DNA from: Lonicera japonica
Lineage: Eukaryota > Streptophyta > Magnoliopsida > Dipsacales > Caprifoliaceae
Direction: 5' to 3'
NCBI GenBank assembly: GCA_021464415.1
Contig: CM038467.1
Location: 47,553,715 to 47,617,714 of the forward strand
Length of the DNA: 64,000 nt
Shown here: in pieces, positions 35,931 to 46,834 of the stretch
Layout of the letters: every line of letters begins with the position of its first letter
Position numbering within the stretch: the first letter of the stretch is position 1
Translations under genes and position numbers: made by a program
Notes under the pieces: generated by a model
Databases searched by the model: none
What the model was told of the DNA's origin: nothing
The model's input: only the letters and a program-made list of their open reading frames with translations

Positions 35931-36535
35931 CTTATGACCGTATAACTCTATAATTACACCAAAGTACCCTCAGGTTTTGAAAAATTATATAATTTACCCC
36001 TATAACCCTATACCTCTCATAATTACACCAAAGTACCCTTAGGTTTTAGAAAATTACATAATTTATCCTTATAGCCCTATAACTTTCATAATTACACCAA
36101 AGTACCCTCAGGTTTTGGAAAATTACATAATTTACCCCTATAGCTCTATAACTTTCATAATTACACCAAACTACCCCCAGGTTTTGGAAAATTACATAAT
36201 TTACCCCTATAGCCCTATACCTCTCATAATTACACCAAAGTACCCTCAGGTTTTGGAAAATTACATAATTTACCCCTATATCCCTATATCTCTCATAATT
36301 ACACCAAAGTACCCTCAGGTTTTGGAAAATTACATAATTTACCCTTATAGCCCTATAACTCTCATAATTACACCAAAGTACCCTCAGGTTTTGGAAAATT
36401 ACATAATTTACCCCTATAGCTCTATAACTCTTATAATTACACCAAAGTACCCTCAGGTTTTGTAAAATTACATAATTTACCCGTATAGCTCTATAACTCT
36501 CATAATTACACCAAAGTACCCTAAGGTTTTTTATA
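35931..36535. repeat. 69-bp tandem array abutting the LTR
   Basis: The marker ACACCAAAGTACCCTCAGG recurs at nine positions spaced exactly 69 bases (35958, 36027, 36096, 36165, 36234, 36303, 36372, 36441, 36510, counted at ACC). Because 69 is divisible by three and units lack stops, both strands are open for long stretches (116 and 181 codons), but these frames only repeat one 23-residue unit. Tandem repeats in the 3' untranslated part of Tat elements are known. Confidence 0.9.
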
Positions 36536-38033
36536 TTTATATTTTCATTATGTCTGTAGTGGGTCGGCCGAGGTTGGGGTTCTCCCAACACTATTTTCTT
36601 AGAGTGGCGACAGGCACCAGCCCCTGTCCAGGAGTTACTCCTTGCGACTCCATTTGATCCTCTTTTCGACGCCCTCTCGGAGAGGGTATCTAGAGCGGCT
36701 GTGTTGGTGTCGGCTTTGGCCTATCACTGGTGGGACACCACTCATACCTTCCATTAGAGCTGGGGGGAGATGACGATGACCCCCCTCGACTTATTTGCTT
36801 TGATCGGGATTTCTTTAGGGGGGTTCCCATACAGATCGATGTCCCCTTGCATCTGACAGCAGAGGGCATTGTTGGTGCACTTGGATGGTTCTCGAAGCGA
36901 CGAAGTTCTGGTGATACGATCCCCTGGGCGGTTTTGGTTACGCGGCTAGCCACAGAGAAAGCCCGGTTAGTTACTTCAGGGGTGCCGATGACTCGTCAGG
37001 AGGCACGTCAGCATGCCCGTGTCCTTCTCTTATTGACGCTCCATGATTTGTTTGAGGCCCGTGGGGGGGACACGGCCCATCTCTAGTGGTTGCCCTATCT
37101 TCGGGACTTCAGCATCATGTTTGACTACTACTGGGGGGCTTTATTCTGGCCGTTTTATACGATGCTATGGACCAGGTTTCCCGTCATTTAGCCCTGAATC
37201 TCAAGGGCTTCTCATTGCTGTGGGAGGTACATACTTTTGTTTCTTCATCTTTGTTTCAGTCCTTTACATATTATCTGTTGATTGTTACTGATGTTCTTTA
37301 TGTCTCCTCTTCAGAGTTGGTTCGTGGCTTATACCCGTCTGGGTCGCGCCCAGGTGGATCTCCTCGTTGAGAATGAGGGTCAGTTTCCCTTTCTCTGCCG
37401 ATTCATCGCGGGGAACTACAGGGCTCCCTATGTATACCGAACTCGGGTGACCGGAGCTGCTGCCGTCCATGACCTGCTGGAGGAGTAGGTAAATATCTTA
37501 GTATTCTCTTTTTTCAATAAATAGTAAAATAGAATATAAATAACTGAAATAAAATTTTGTTCTCTTTCAGATTGAGTGGGCCCCCTGGGGTGATCTGGGT
37601 CTCCACTTCGGATATGGCTGTGCTCTGACCGCCTCGAGGACCAGGTGGCTTATCAAGGATGAGTACGGCCTTCACTTCTACTTGGGCGAGAGAGTTATTC
37701 GCCAGCACACACCGGCCCAGTGGCCCCGAGTTCTTTTATTTCCACCGATTTTGATGAGGCGGACGGGCGAGATTGACCCGGTGATGGTGCAGGCCTTGGT
37801 TGACGGGCTCAACTTTTAGACGTTTACCGAGGAGGGAGACTACACTGCCTTCGCTGCCCGTTATTTGATGAGGGAGCCGAAGGGGACTCGGGGACGAGTC
37901 TTCTACGAGAGGTACCGGGCGTTGGGAGGCGATCCCAACTATATACGAGGACAGACTCATTTGTCCAGGACGGTTCCCGATCAGCTGTCACCTGTTCCCG
38001 ATCAGAGGGACAACATTTTGGATTCTGACAACG

Positions 38034-40733
38034 ATGATTGACTACGCTCAGAAACGCGTAATTAATACACCCAAGTGCAGGCGGTCAAGTTATAATATAT
38101 TTACTTGGAAGTCCAAAGTCGAACCACAGGGAAGGATGGTAATCTTATTATTCTAGCTAAACTTTCAACGGGAGAAAAGAAGAAAAGAAAAATAAAATAA
38201 AGAAAAGATAATAAATATTTTTTTTTGAATAGGAAAGAATAGAATAAGAAATTAAATTTAAAACTTAAAAGAAAATAATTAAATAAATAAAAAAATAAAT
38301 ATAAATATAAATAAATAAAAATAAAAATAAAATAAATAAATAAAGCAAGGATAAAATAAGCAGCAACTAAAACAAGTGTCTAATAAAATGGGAAAAGAGC
38401 GTTAGGGGTATCCATAGCTATGACATTACAGATAGTATGACCAACCGATTCAAGAGATGATTGTAGACCTGAGTTCCTATTAAAAATGAATGTCCTTAGC
38501 TTACCAATTATTAAAAACTAAAATTCACGAGCATATCATGAGAAGTGCATGACAAGACTTATATAAGCTGCATAAAAATTTAGTTTTCAATAAGGGAACT
38601 TATAATTTATTTTACAAAAATTGATTTTCACTTAGTAATGCTAGTGCGTGACAAAAACAAACTAAATTTAATCAATTTTAGTAAATATCCAAAAGCTTAA
38701 CTTATTTCTAAGATTTGATTATGCGTATGCATGACATACGTCAAAACCGTTCTTAAAAAGTCATTAAAAGCCAAAATTGGGACTATTTCGGTATCAATTC
38801 CGGAATGACACCAAAACAGCGCTCAAAACTCCCAAATTACTTGGATAACTAACTCAGCTCAATAAAGGATAAGGACCGTCCTCTATTCAGCCTCGTTAGA
38901 GTTTTAGTACAAAAATTCGTAATTTGAGATTTTTCGATTCTTTTGTCGAATAATCGAGAAAAAATCTTAAAAATTCATGTTTTTAACGCATGAAAGGTTA
39001 CTATATTTTCCAGATTTATTAATTGACCTATAACCAATGAGAAATTCAAGCCACAATCACAATTGAATCGTATACTCACACTAGTCCGTCATGCTTTCAC
39101 TACGGACCCCTAACTACTAAATTACGCTAGCATATTGATGAAAATTAAGCAAAACATGATAAATTCAATCAAAAATTGAGCAAACATATTTCTGGAATAT
39201 AATTGAATAATCACGCAAAATTTCACAACAATTAAAACTAAGGAACAATTAATAAATTAAAAATGGTTTAAACAAATTTCGAAAAATAATAGCACACTGC
39301 AGTCACGAAAATCGCCTACTGTCCTCAGGAAATTTCGGAATTTAGATCCCCAAAACAGTAAGGTTTTGTAGAAAATTCGATCCCGGTCGTTTTGATAGGT
39401 GGATCATCAAAATCGGCCAAGAAATGAGCAAGTTACGATTAAAATAAGAAAACACATATTTTTTAGGGTTCTACGCGGGAATCTATAAAATAAATCTAAT
39501 AAAAATTATAAATTATGCATGGATTTCAATCATCAATCACATTCAAACACATAATTAACTAACAATATATAAGCATTAATGAGCATTAATTGAAATAAAT
39601 TAAAAATAAAATTGAATGAAAAGAAAAACTTACAGTTACGCTGTTCTTGAAGAACTGTAATGGGACTCGCTATAAACCAAATGAAAATATCTCTTTCTCT
39701 AGTTACGCAAAGAAATTTGGAATTATTGAAGAATAATAATGGCGGCTGTTCTCCTCTACTCAAAAGAAAAAGAACGACGACTGTTTTTCTCTACTCGAAG
39801 AATAATAATGACGGCCCTTCTTTCCTTACTCAAAATTAAACCTAAAACCTAAAAATATCATTGACATTTAATTCTTTTTTCAAAATTCAAAAATTAAACT
39901 AATTAATAAAATAAAATAAATAATAAAAAAAAGATAATAATCCAAAAGCTAAAAATAGCTTTGTCGTCTATCAAGTTGTTGGCTCGAGAGACTAAGTCTT
40001 CTTCCTTAACTTCTCGGGTCAGCTTAAAAATAATAATTAAAACTTGTTGGCCGTGGGATTCGAACACTGGACTAAGCATGAGTAGAGAGCTGATCACTTG
40101 CCATCTAGGCTAAGGACCCCATTCGATAAATATCTGCATCATAAATTTAGATATTCTTTCGCGCTCAAACTCAATCCCCTGGTGCACTGATCGTATTTCT
40201 GCCATAACTTTGTACTCCGAACTCCGATTGATGCAAGGTTTTCGCCTAGACGTAGATAACTCAGAGATCTACAACTTCTATTTCTGGAGTTTTCTTCAAA
40301 TTTTGCACGGATAAATACCAGAAATTATCGGAACAGAGGCAATGCGCGCAGTGAATCTCTTTTTCATTCAAAAATTGCTCGGTTTGATTCAAATGACTCT
40401 TCTTTGCTTGGGACTGCTCTATTGGCTTCTCTTAGTCTCTTCCATCAACTTCCTTCATGCTTGAGCTTGGAATTTGCTTTCGGTTCACTTCTTGAACTTA
40501 ATTCAGCTTCGAATTTGACCGATAATGACTAACTTTGGGGGAATTTGCTTCTAGATTCGTTCTTGTTCATTTTTAACCTGTAAAAAGGTTATAATGCACT
40601 AGAAACAAACATACTATCCTATTTCATGATTAAATCTCAATTCTTAACAATTTAGGATAATTAAAATCAAATTCATGCATATTAAGCCACCTAAATACAT
40701 ATAAAAATGCAATATTTTGGCTTAATCAATGAC
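38034..40733 (-). mobile_element. Solo-LTR-like insertion of 2.69 kb with 5-bp target duplication
   Basis: The insert 38039-40728 starts TGACTACGCTCAG and ends GGCTTAATCA, flanked by ATGAT (38034-38038) and ATGAC (40729-40733). Joining the flanks restores the PMD reading frame (DSDNDD then PEGG), which confirms an insertion. It has no coding capacity and no internal repeat pair, so a solo LTR or a non-coding LTR element is the best guess. Strand is arbitrary, set by TGATTAAGCC reading as a typical LTR start. Confidence 0.7.
40045..40120 (-). repeat. tRNA-like Pol III box pair inside the solo LTR
   Basis: On the minus strand TAGCCTAGATGG (40112-40101) fits the A box, and GTTCGAATCCC (40065-40055) fits the B box, 35 bases apart as in tRNA genes. 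The acceptor stem does not close, so it is not a tRNA gene. It is a SINE head or a tRNA-derived segment within the LTR. Confidence 0.5.
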
Positions 40734-42159
40734 CCCGAGGGAGGGAGGGGTATTCCTGCTACTGCCGAGAGCGAAGATGATAGACCTGAGGGAGGCGAGG
40801 GAGGTGGGGCATCGGCAGTTCCAGAGCAGCCGCTTCAGTCGACGCCCATGGAGGAGCAGCGTGCTGAGGGTTTTGAGTTTTCCACCGGTCCATCAATATC
40901 ACCTGGGGTAGTTTTTGATGCTGCGAAGGTTGTTGAAAGAGAGGGAGCAGCTTTTTCTGACCGATCCTGGGAGCCTGCGGACCTCGGGGTTGACTATGAG
41001 CAGTTTGAGCGGACCCCTCCTGCTACTGAGACCAGTCCTTCTAGCGGGGTCCTGCCTCTGAGCGACGGCTATTGCGGATCCTCCGGGCATTCGTACTTAC
41101 GCCACTTTGACCCCGCTTCCATCGACTGTTATGGGCCCTCCGGCCCGTTCTCCTGGTCTTGGTGGCTCGTCTTCTCGCCCTCCTTTGTTCCCATCCACGA
41201 GGAGGGTGGGTCTACTTCTGCTGCTATACCGGCGGGTTCATCCATTCGTCCGGTAGATTTGTCGCCACTTCCTCGGGACATCTCTTATGTCCGTGCCGGT
41301 CTACGTCGATATACAGTGCCCGAGTATCCTTTTCCTGAGGATACGTTTGACTACTTGGGTGGTCACCCTGATGATGTATATGCTTTATCTTCCCTTAATA
41401 TCCCTTTATATCCGTGTTTATTTATTTTAACTGTGCTGATTCCCTTTTTTTTTCTTTTTCAGCGGGTGAGCGTGTGTGTAGCGGATCTGAGAGCTTGGCA
41501 TTCCCAGTATCTCTACAGCTGGAACCTGCTCGAGTACGTTGGTCGAGACCCCACGATATACATGTGTGACTATCAGAGGGCGATCGATGTTTCCCTGTGG
41601 ACGGACGACCCTCTGTCCTCCTCTCGTGCCCGGTCAGAGTCTCGGAGGAGCAGTAGTCGGACCTTCAGGCGATCTCGATCTTCGGTGATCCGCCCTACAA
41701 CTCTAGTTCAGTCGACGGGGCCTTCTCAGGCAGCAGTTCCTCCTCCTTCAAATGTTCCAGCGGTCGATCCTACTCCGGAGAAGGATTCGGGTGATAGTGG
41801 GAGCGTGTCGAAGTGCGCTCAGATAGATTAGCTTTTCTTTTCTGCATTTAGTTAGTTCAGATAGATATGTATTTATTTTTTAGAAATCTAGACAGAGATT
41901 TTTAGTTTTGAAAAACTGTTCTTTTATTGAATTTATGAAAAATCTTTATTTGTGTTTAGTGATGCATATTTATTCCTTATCTGTGAAAGATATATTCATA
42001 TGGATCAGTGATTTAGGTGCCATACCTTGTAGTGCGTTTGTACTTAGGGTTCCTGCAAAAGAACAAAGTGAGAACAAAAATGCATTCAGAAGTGATTCTT
42101 TTGGCAAAAATGACTCGTATATGTGAGAAAGGCAAAAACAGGGATACAGGAAAGAGGTT

Positions 42160-42237
42160 TGTCGTGCCACAATCCCTCCTGGATAGGGGTTTGTCGCGCG
42201 ACAAATAGGTACAGGACCCTCTTTTTTGCTATAAATA
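42160..42237 (+). promoter_or_regulatory. Promoter of the antisense DUF7745-like gene
   Basis: TATAAATA at 42230-42237 lies 39 bases before the ATG at 42276. A perfect TGTCGCGCGACA at 42192-42203 and a variant, TGTCGTGCCACA, at 42160-42171 lie upstream. The same palindrome is clustered upstream of the LTR TATA box. The surrounding sequence is otherwise not a copy of the LTR. Confidence 0.6.
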
Positions 42238-42275
42238 CACCCCTCTGCCTTCCTTCATACCCACACCTTCCCAAA

Positions 42276-43468
42276 ATGTCTTCTTATCGTACAGATTCTG
42301 ACTTTTCTTATGTTAAAATCCGAGACGCTCTGATATCTTCTGAGAATGGCTTGAACTTTGGTGCATTCAGTCCTTTGGCAAGCTGGTGCCATCGTCCTAT
42401 AGATTTTTCCTTTTTGTTAGGCGCTTTGTATTTCTGGAGCCCTGCGGATCATCTTTTCTATTTCGGGCTAGATGAGCTCTACCCGACTTATGAGGAGTTT
42501 TCCTGGTTATTGCGTTCTGATGTTCGTTTCCCGATGGCTGTTCCCATAGAAGAGATCTGTCCTCGAGATATGCTGATTGCTCTGTTAGCCATTCCCCAAG
42601 TGGCTTGTGATGGTTTTATTATCGACGGGCTTCTTGATCTCTACAAAGGCCTTGATCTATCTTGTTTCTGATATGCTATTGGTGACGGGCTCTTCCTGTG
42701 TCGATCCGACTATTCTGAGTTTGATTTATCATGTTAAGAATAGGGAGTCCATAGTGCCTATCGTTCTTGCAAAGACTCTGAACGGCCTAGACGATCTCCA
42801 AAGGGGAGCCTCACCCTTCTTCAAAGGACGCCCTTGTTTACTATACATGTGGCTATTGGAGCGTTTTCGATCGGTGGGTTTCAACGGGGTTCGGCTAGAC
42901 AACCCGACGCACTTCTTCTGTCGTCCCCTCTTTGGTGCTTTGACCATGTCTTCCTCTAATTGGACGGTGTGGTTTTTCGAGAATTTTTGGGCTATTCAGT
43001 GGAACATTCCTTGGTGGAAGCCAAAGGCGATAGTGCTTAGTACCGAAAAGCATAATTACGTTCGGCTCCGTGGGCTTTGGTTCACCTCCTTTTATCTCTC
43101 AGGACGTCTTCTTCGGCAGTTCAACGTTCCTCAAGACATTCCCCTTGGCCTGAAGAACTTCTCTTTAGAGTCAAAGTTTGTGACCCCGCATGTTTCTTTA
43201 TCAGTGGAGATGATGTGGCGTGCTCGACTGACTTGTAGTTCAACTATGCCCGTTTTGGTATTACTCGGCCCCTCCGGGTTGACATCATCTATTCTCATTG
43301 GGGGTCTTTGGAAGGGGAGCTGATTGATGATCCCTTTCAAATGGAGTGGTTCCGGTTCATGGATTCTAAGCCTACAGAGGAGAGCATTGTCTTTGCGTAC
43401 CAGATCCTGGATGAGGCTCGAATTGACTTTGCCACTGAGGACCCTGTTTGGCCGACCCCTAGGGATTA
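42276..43468 (+). pseudogene. DUF7745-like protein gene, antisense cargo of element B
   Basis: ATG at 42276 (MSSYRTDSDFSYVKIRD) follows a TATA box. ALYFWSPADHLFYFGLDELY, PTYEEFSWLL, VPIVLAKTLNGLDDLQRG, LYMWLLERF and WNIPWWKP follow the order of the plant DUF7745 family as I recall it: FWDP...FTFG...VPTVEEY, then a helical block, then WRAPWM. The function is unknown. Frameshifts near 42660 and 43240 split it into three frames. The last ends IDFATEDPVWPTPRD and TAG at 43466. It converges with the end of pol B (43627). Such genes are commonly found with gypsy elements. Confidence 0.55.
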
Positions 43469-43626
43469 GGCTTTTTCTGTATACTGTATCTTCTTTGTAA
43501 CTTTCGGTGTTCTGAACCACTTTAAAAATAAATGAGGGAGTGCTTTATGAGAAATAAATTTCTTTACAATGTTTAAACCGGGCCTGAAGTCACTTCTCAA
43601 GTTGCCTACGTTCCCCTTTTAATTTT
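43469..43626. other. Convergent 3' ends of the antisense gene and pol B
   Basis: 158 bases between the TAG of the DUF7745-like gene and the end of the integrase frame. AAAATAAATGAGG near 43528 may serve as a poly(A) signal region for the plus-strand gene. No other feature. Confidence 0.5.
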
Positions 43627-45423
43627 TCAAAAACACAAGTTTGAGTTGGGGCTCAGGTTTACGTAGTTCTTATCTATACATGTTACATCTATTGGTAGTA
43701 CTTCTTCAATCGATCCATGTTGACTGGTGAATGCAGTAATTGTCCATCCAAGTCTATGAGTATGGCGGCACCCCCCTGTATCGATCTCTTTAACGATGTA
43801 TGGCCCTGTCCACTTCTGCCCGAACTTTCCCCTTGGGTCCCTGGCTGGCTCTCGAATTTCTTTCAACACGATGTCGTTCTCATTGATATCCCGAGTCTTT
43901 ACTTTCTGGTTAAATGCTCGAGCAATTCTCTTCTGATACCCTTAGTGGTGGTACGCGGCTCTCAATCTCTTCTCATCTAGCAAGGCCAGCTCGTTATAAC
44001 GTGCCTAGACCCATTCCAGTTCATTAACTTGATTCTCTAGCATTACTCTGAGGGAGGGGACTTCTAATTCAACAGGGAGGACTGCTTACATCCCGTATGT
44101 GAGGGAAAACGAGGTTGCCCCGGTGGAGACCCTCTCGGTGGTGCGGTATCCCCATAATGCATATGGTAATTTTTCCGGCCAGTCTCAACAGGTTTCGGTC
44201 ATCTTGCTTAGGATATTCTTCAGATTCTTGTTGGCGACCTCAACTGCTCCATTGGTTTGTGGTCTGTATGGTGAAGATCTGTGTCAGGTAATACCGTATT
44301 CTTCTATGACTGTATTAGCCTCTCCTTCGAAGTGGGTGCCGTTATCCGAGATGATCTCGTGTAGGACCCCATACCGGCAGATGATATTCTGTTTGATGAA
44401 TTAGGCAACTTTCCTAGCGTCAAGGGTTTGGAAAGACTCGGCCTCTACCCATTTTGTGAAGTAGTCGATGGCTACTAGTATGAATTCATGGCCGTTGCTG
44501 GCTTTGGGCGAGATCTTCCCAATGATGTCGATTCCCCAAGTCGCGAAAGGCCAGGGAACAGTCATGTTGTACAATTCTTTAGGAGGAAGTTTATGAGATT
44601 TAGCATAGATTTGGCACTTGTGACAACGGCGTGCATGGTTAATGCAGTCGTTCTGCAGGGTAGAACAGTAATAACCTTGTTTGATGATTTTGCGGGCAAG
44701 GGTATGACCGCTCATATGAGGTCCACAATCGCCCCCATGTATCTGATCCATCATTTTAACCGATTCTTCTTCAGTGAGACATTGGAGATGGGTCCCATCA
44801 TAGTTCCTTTTATACAACCTTCTGGCACAAAGTATGAACCTTGATGCTAATCTCCTGAGTGTGACCCGCGTTTTCTTTTCTGTTTGCTTGGGATATTGGT
44901 GATTTTTCAACAGGTTCCAAATGTCATAAAACCAAGTGGTTGAGTCCCCATTTTTTTCACTCTCTACCTCAAGGGCCATGCTGTGTACTGGTCCTGATCT
45001 TCTTTGTACGGTAAGAGTTATTTCTTCCACCCCCTCCGGAATATCGATCATAGATGCCAGGGTTGCTAGTGCTTCAGCAAAATTGTTTTGTGACCTGGGA
45101 ACATAGTAGAACTCCGAATGCTCAAATCTTCCTACGACATCTTCCAGTCGGGAAAGGTAAGGGACTAACTTTTCATCTCTAATCTTCCATTCTTTCAGAA
45201 CTTGGTGGACCACTAATGCTGAATCTCCGTACACTTGTATTCTCTTTATACCCCTTTAGAGCACGATCTCTAACCCGATTATATAGGCTTCATACTCGGC
45301 CATGTTGTTGGTGCAGAAGAAGTCCAGACGATATGATACCGGGGAGTGAGTTTGGTCTGGGAAGACTAACAGGATGCCTATCCTGTTCCCGTTTTGGTTG
45401 GCGACCCCGTCAAAGTATAATTT
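43627..45423 (-). pseudogene. Element B archaeal-type RNase H and integrase
   Basis: Archaeal-type RNase H remnants (NNMAEYEA, VYGDSALVVH, FAEALATLASM) are followed by the integrase zinc finger (HGGDCGPHMSGHTLARKI and CHKCQIYA). The catalytic core follows with WGIDIIGKISPKASNG and FTKWVEAESFQ, and after a TAA near 44401 the downstream frame still shows core remnants. The C-terminal GKFGQKWTGPYIVKEI lies at about 43800. Stops at 44401 and several later sites inactivate it. In element A this whole block is missing beyond 27861. Confidence 0.8.
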
Positions 45424-46727
45424 TCAGTCTTCATCGATCTCGACATTCATGATAGTTTCGTCTGGGAATTCATCTTCTTCTAGCATGTCCCCCAATATTG
45501 GATTGTGGGCCAGGTAATCAGCTATGATCTTACCTTTGATTGCCTTCTGGGTCATGTAGGTGATGTCGAATTCGGAGAGTAAGAATAACCATTTTGCCAT
45601 ACGGTTCGAGAGAGCTGATTTTTCAAAGAGGTACTTCAACGGATCAATTCATGATGCCAGGATGATCGAAAAACTCAGCATGTAATGCCGTAATTTCTGT
45701 GTTACCCAGACGAGAGCGGTGCATGATTTCTCCAATGGCGTGTAGTTTATCTCAAATGGGGACAATTTCTTCCTGATGTAGTAGATGGCCTATTCTTTTC
45801 GTGTATCGGTCAAATGTTGGGCTAGCATGGCCCCTACAGCTGAATCGATGACAATTAGGTACAGAATTAGTGGTAGCCCGGTCTGTGGTGGGGCTAATAT
45901 TAGGGGTTTGGAGAGGTAGTCTTTTATTCTATGAAAAGCTTCCTGGCACTGATCGTCCCATTCTCCTGGTGAAGACTTTCTCAGGAGTTTGAAGATGGGT
46001 TCGCAAGTCTGAGTAAGGTGAGAGATGAACGTGCTGATGTACTGCAAATTATCCAAAAATTCCTGGACTTCTTTCTCGGTACGAGGCTCGGGCATGTCTC
46101 GGATAGCTTAAACCTTGGCAGTGTCTACCTCGATTCCCTTTTTACTGATGATATAGCCCAGGAGTTTCCTTTGGTTACCCCGACCACACATTTCTGTGGA
46201 TTGAGTCTCATCTGGTACTGGCGGAGGCGGTCAAAAAAGGCTCGCAAGGCTGGTATATGGCCTTCCCTCTCCTTCGACTTGATTATCATGTCGTCCACAT
46301 ATACTTCTACTTCTTTGTGAATCATGTCATGGAAGATAGCTGTGGCTGCCCTCTGATATATGTTGCCCCGGCATTCTTTAGCCTAAATGGCATAATGGTG
46401 TAACAATATGTTCCCCATGGTGTGATAAATGTTGTTTTCTCCTGGTGATCCGGGTGCATCTTGATCTGATTATACTCGGCAAAATCATCTACGAATGACT
46501 TTAGGGTATGATTGGCGGTATTATCCACTATCAAAATCAATGTTGGGCAATGAGAAATTGTCTTTTGGGCAGGCTTTATTGAGATCTCGGTAATCTACAT
46601 ACATGCGGACTTTCCCATTTGCTTTTGGGACAGGTACAATGTTGGCTAACCATGAAGGGTACTGATCACCCGCAAAAACCCCACGCTCAGTTGTTTCATC
46701 ACTTCTTATTTTACTTTCAGGGATCAT
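45424..46727 (-). pseudogene. Element B reverse transcriptase and Ty3-type RNase H
   Basis: RT motifs DYRDLNKACPKDNFSLPNID, TFITPWGTYCYTIMPF and YVDDMIIKS (near 46295) are spread over four short frames (46727-46521, 46540-46322, 46325-46125, 46095-45790). The RNase H tail MAKWLFLLSEFDITYMTQK lies at 45639-45424. It is more broken than element A, with at least four frameshifts or stops. Confidence 0.82.
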
Positions 46728-46834
46728 TTTGGCGTGAGCTTCTTTAATTTCTGTTTGACGGGTCTAAACTCCGGCTTGGTGTGTATCTCGTGCATGACTA
46801 TCTGGCTATTCAAACCCGATATATCTGCATAGGA

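Larger units (their letters stand above)
36600..41831 (+). pseudogene. Plant-mobile-domain (PMD/MAIN-like) gene, antisense cargo of element B
   Basis: Reading on the plus strand, opposite to gag-pol: SALAYHWWDTTHTFH, then (after TAG) WGEMTMTPLDLFALIGISLGG. These match the PMD core in which a tryptophan-rich segment and THTFH precede GEMT and the LLGL-like helix. It continues through AVLYDAMDQVSRHLALNLKG to SLLWE/SWFVAYTRLGR. Introns with good GT-AG signals are inferred at 37227-37314, 37489-37570 and 41376-41462. The tail is serine-, proline- and glutamate-rich. In-frame TAGs occur near 36754, 37486 and 37817, there is a frameshift near 36820, and a 2.69-kb insertion lies at 38039-40728. PMD proteins occur both as host genes (MAIN, MAIL1) and as transposon cargo. 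Confidence 0.62.

Noticed and set aside
36046..36591. 181-residue repetitive protein on the minus strand
   Set aside because: The frame exists because the 69-bp unit lacks stops. The opposite strand is open too, and no start or promoter fits. Kept as a repeat with a note.
40101..40120. tRNA gene on the minus strand
   Set aside because: A and B boxes are present but the acceptor stem does not pair and the T stem is imperfect, so it is not a functional tRNA.
41376..41462. Apparent membrane segment in the PMD cargo ORF
   Set aside because: It begins with GT, ends TTTTTCTTTTTCAG and is hydrophobic only because of its T-richness. It is better read as an 87-base intron.
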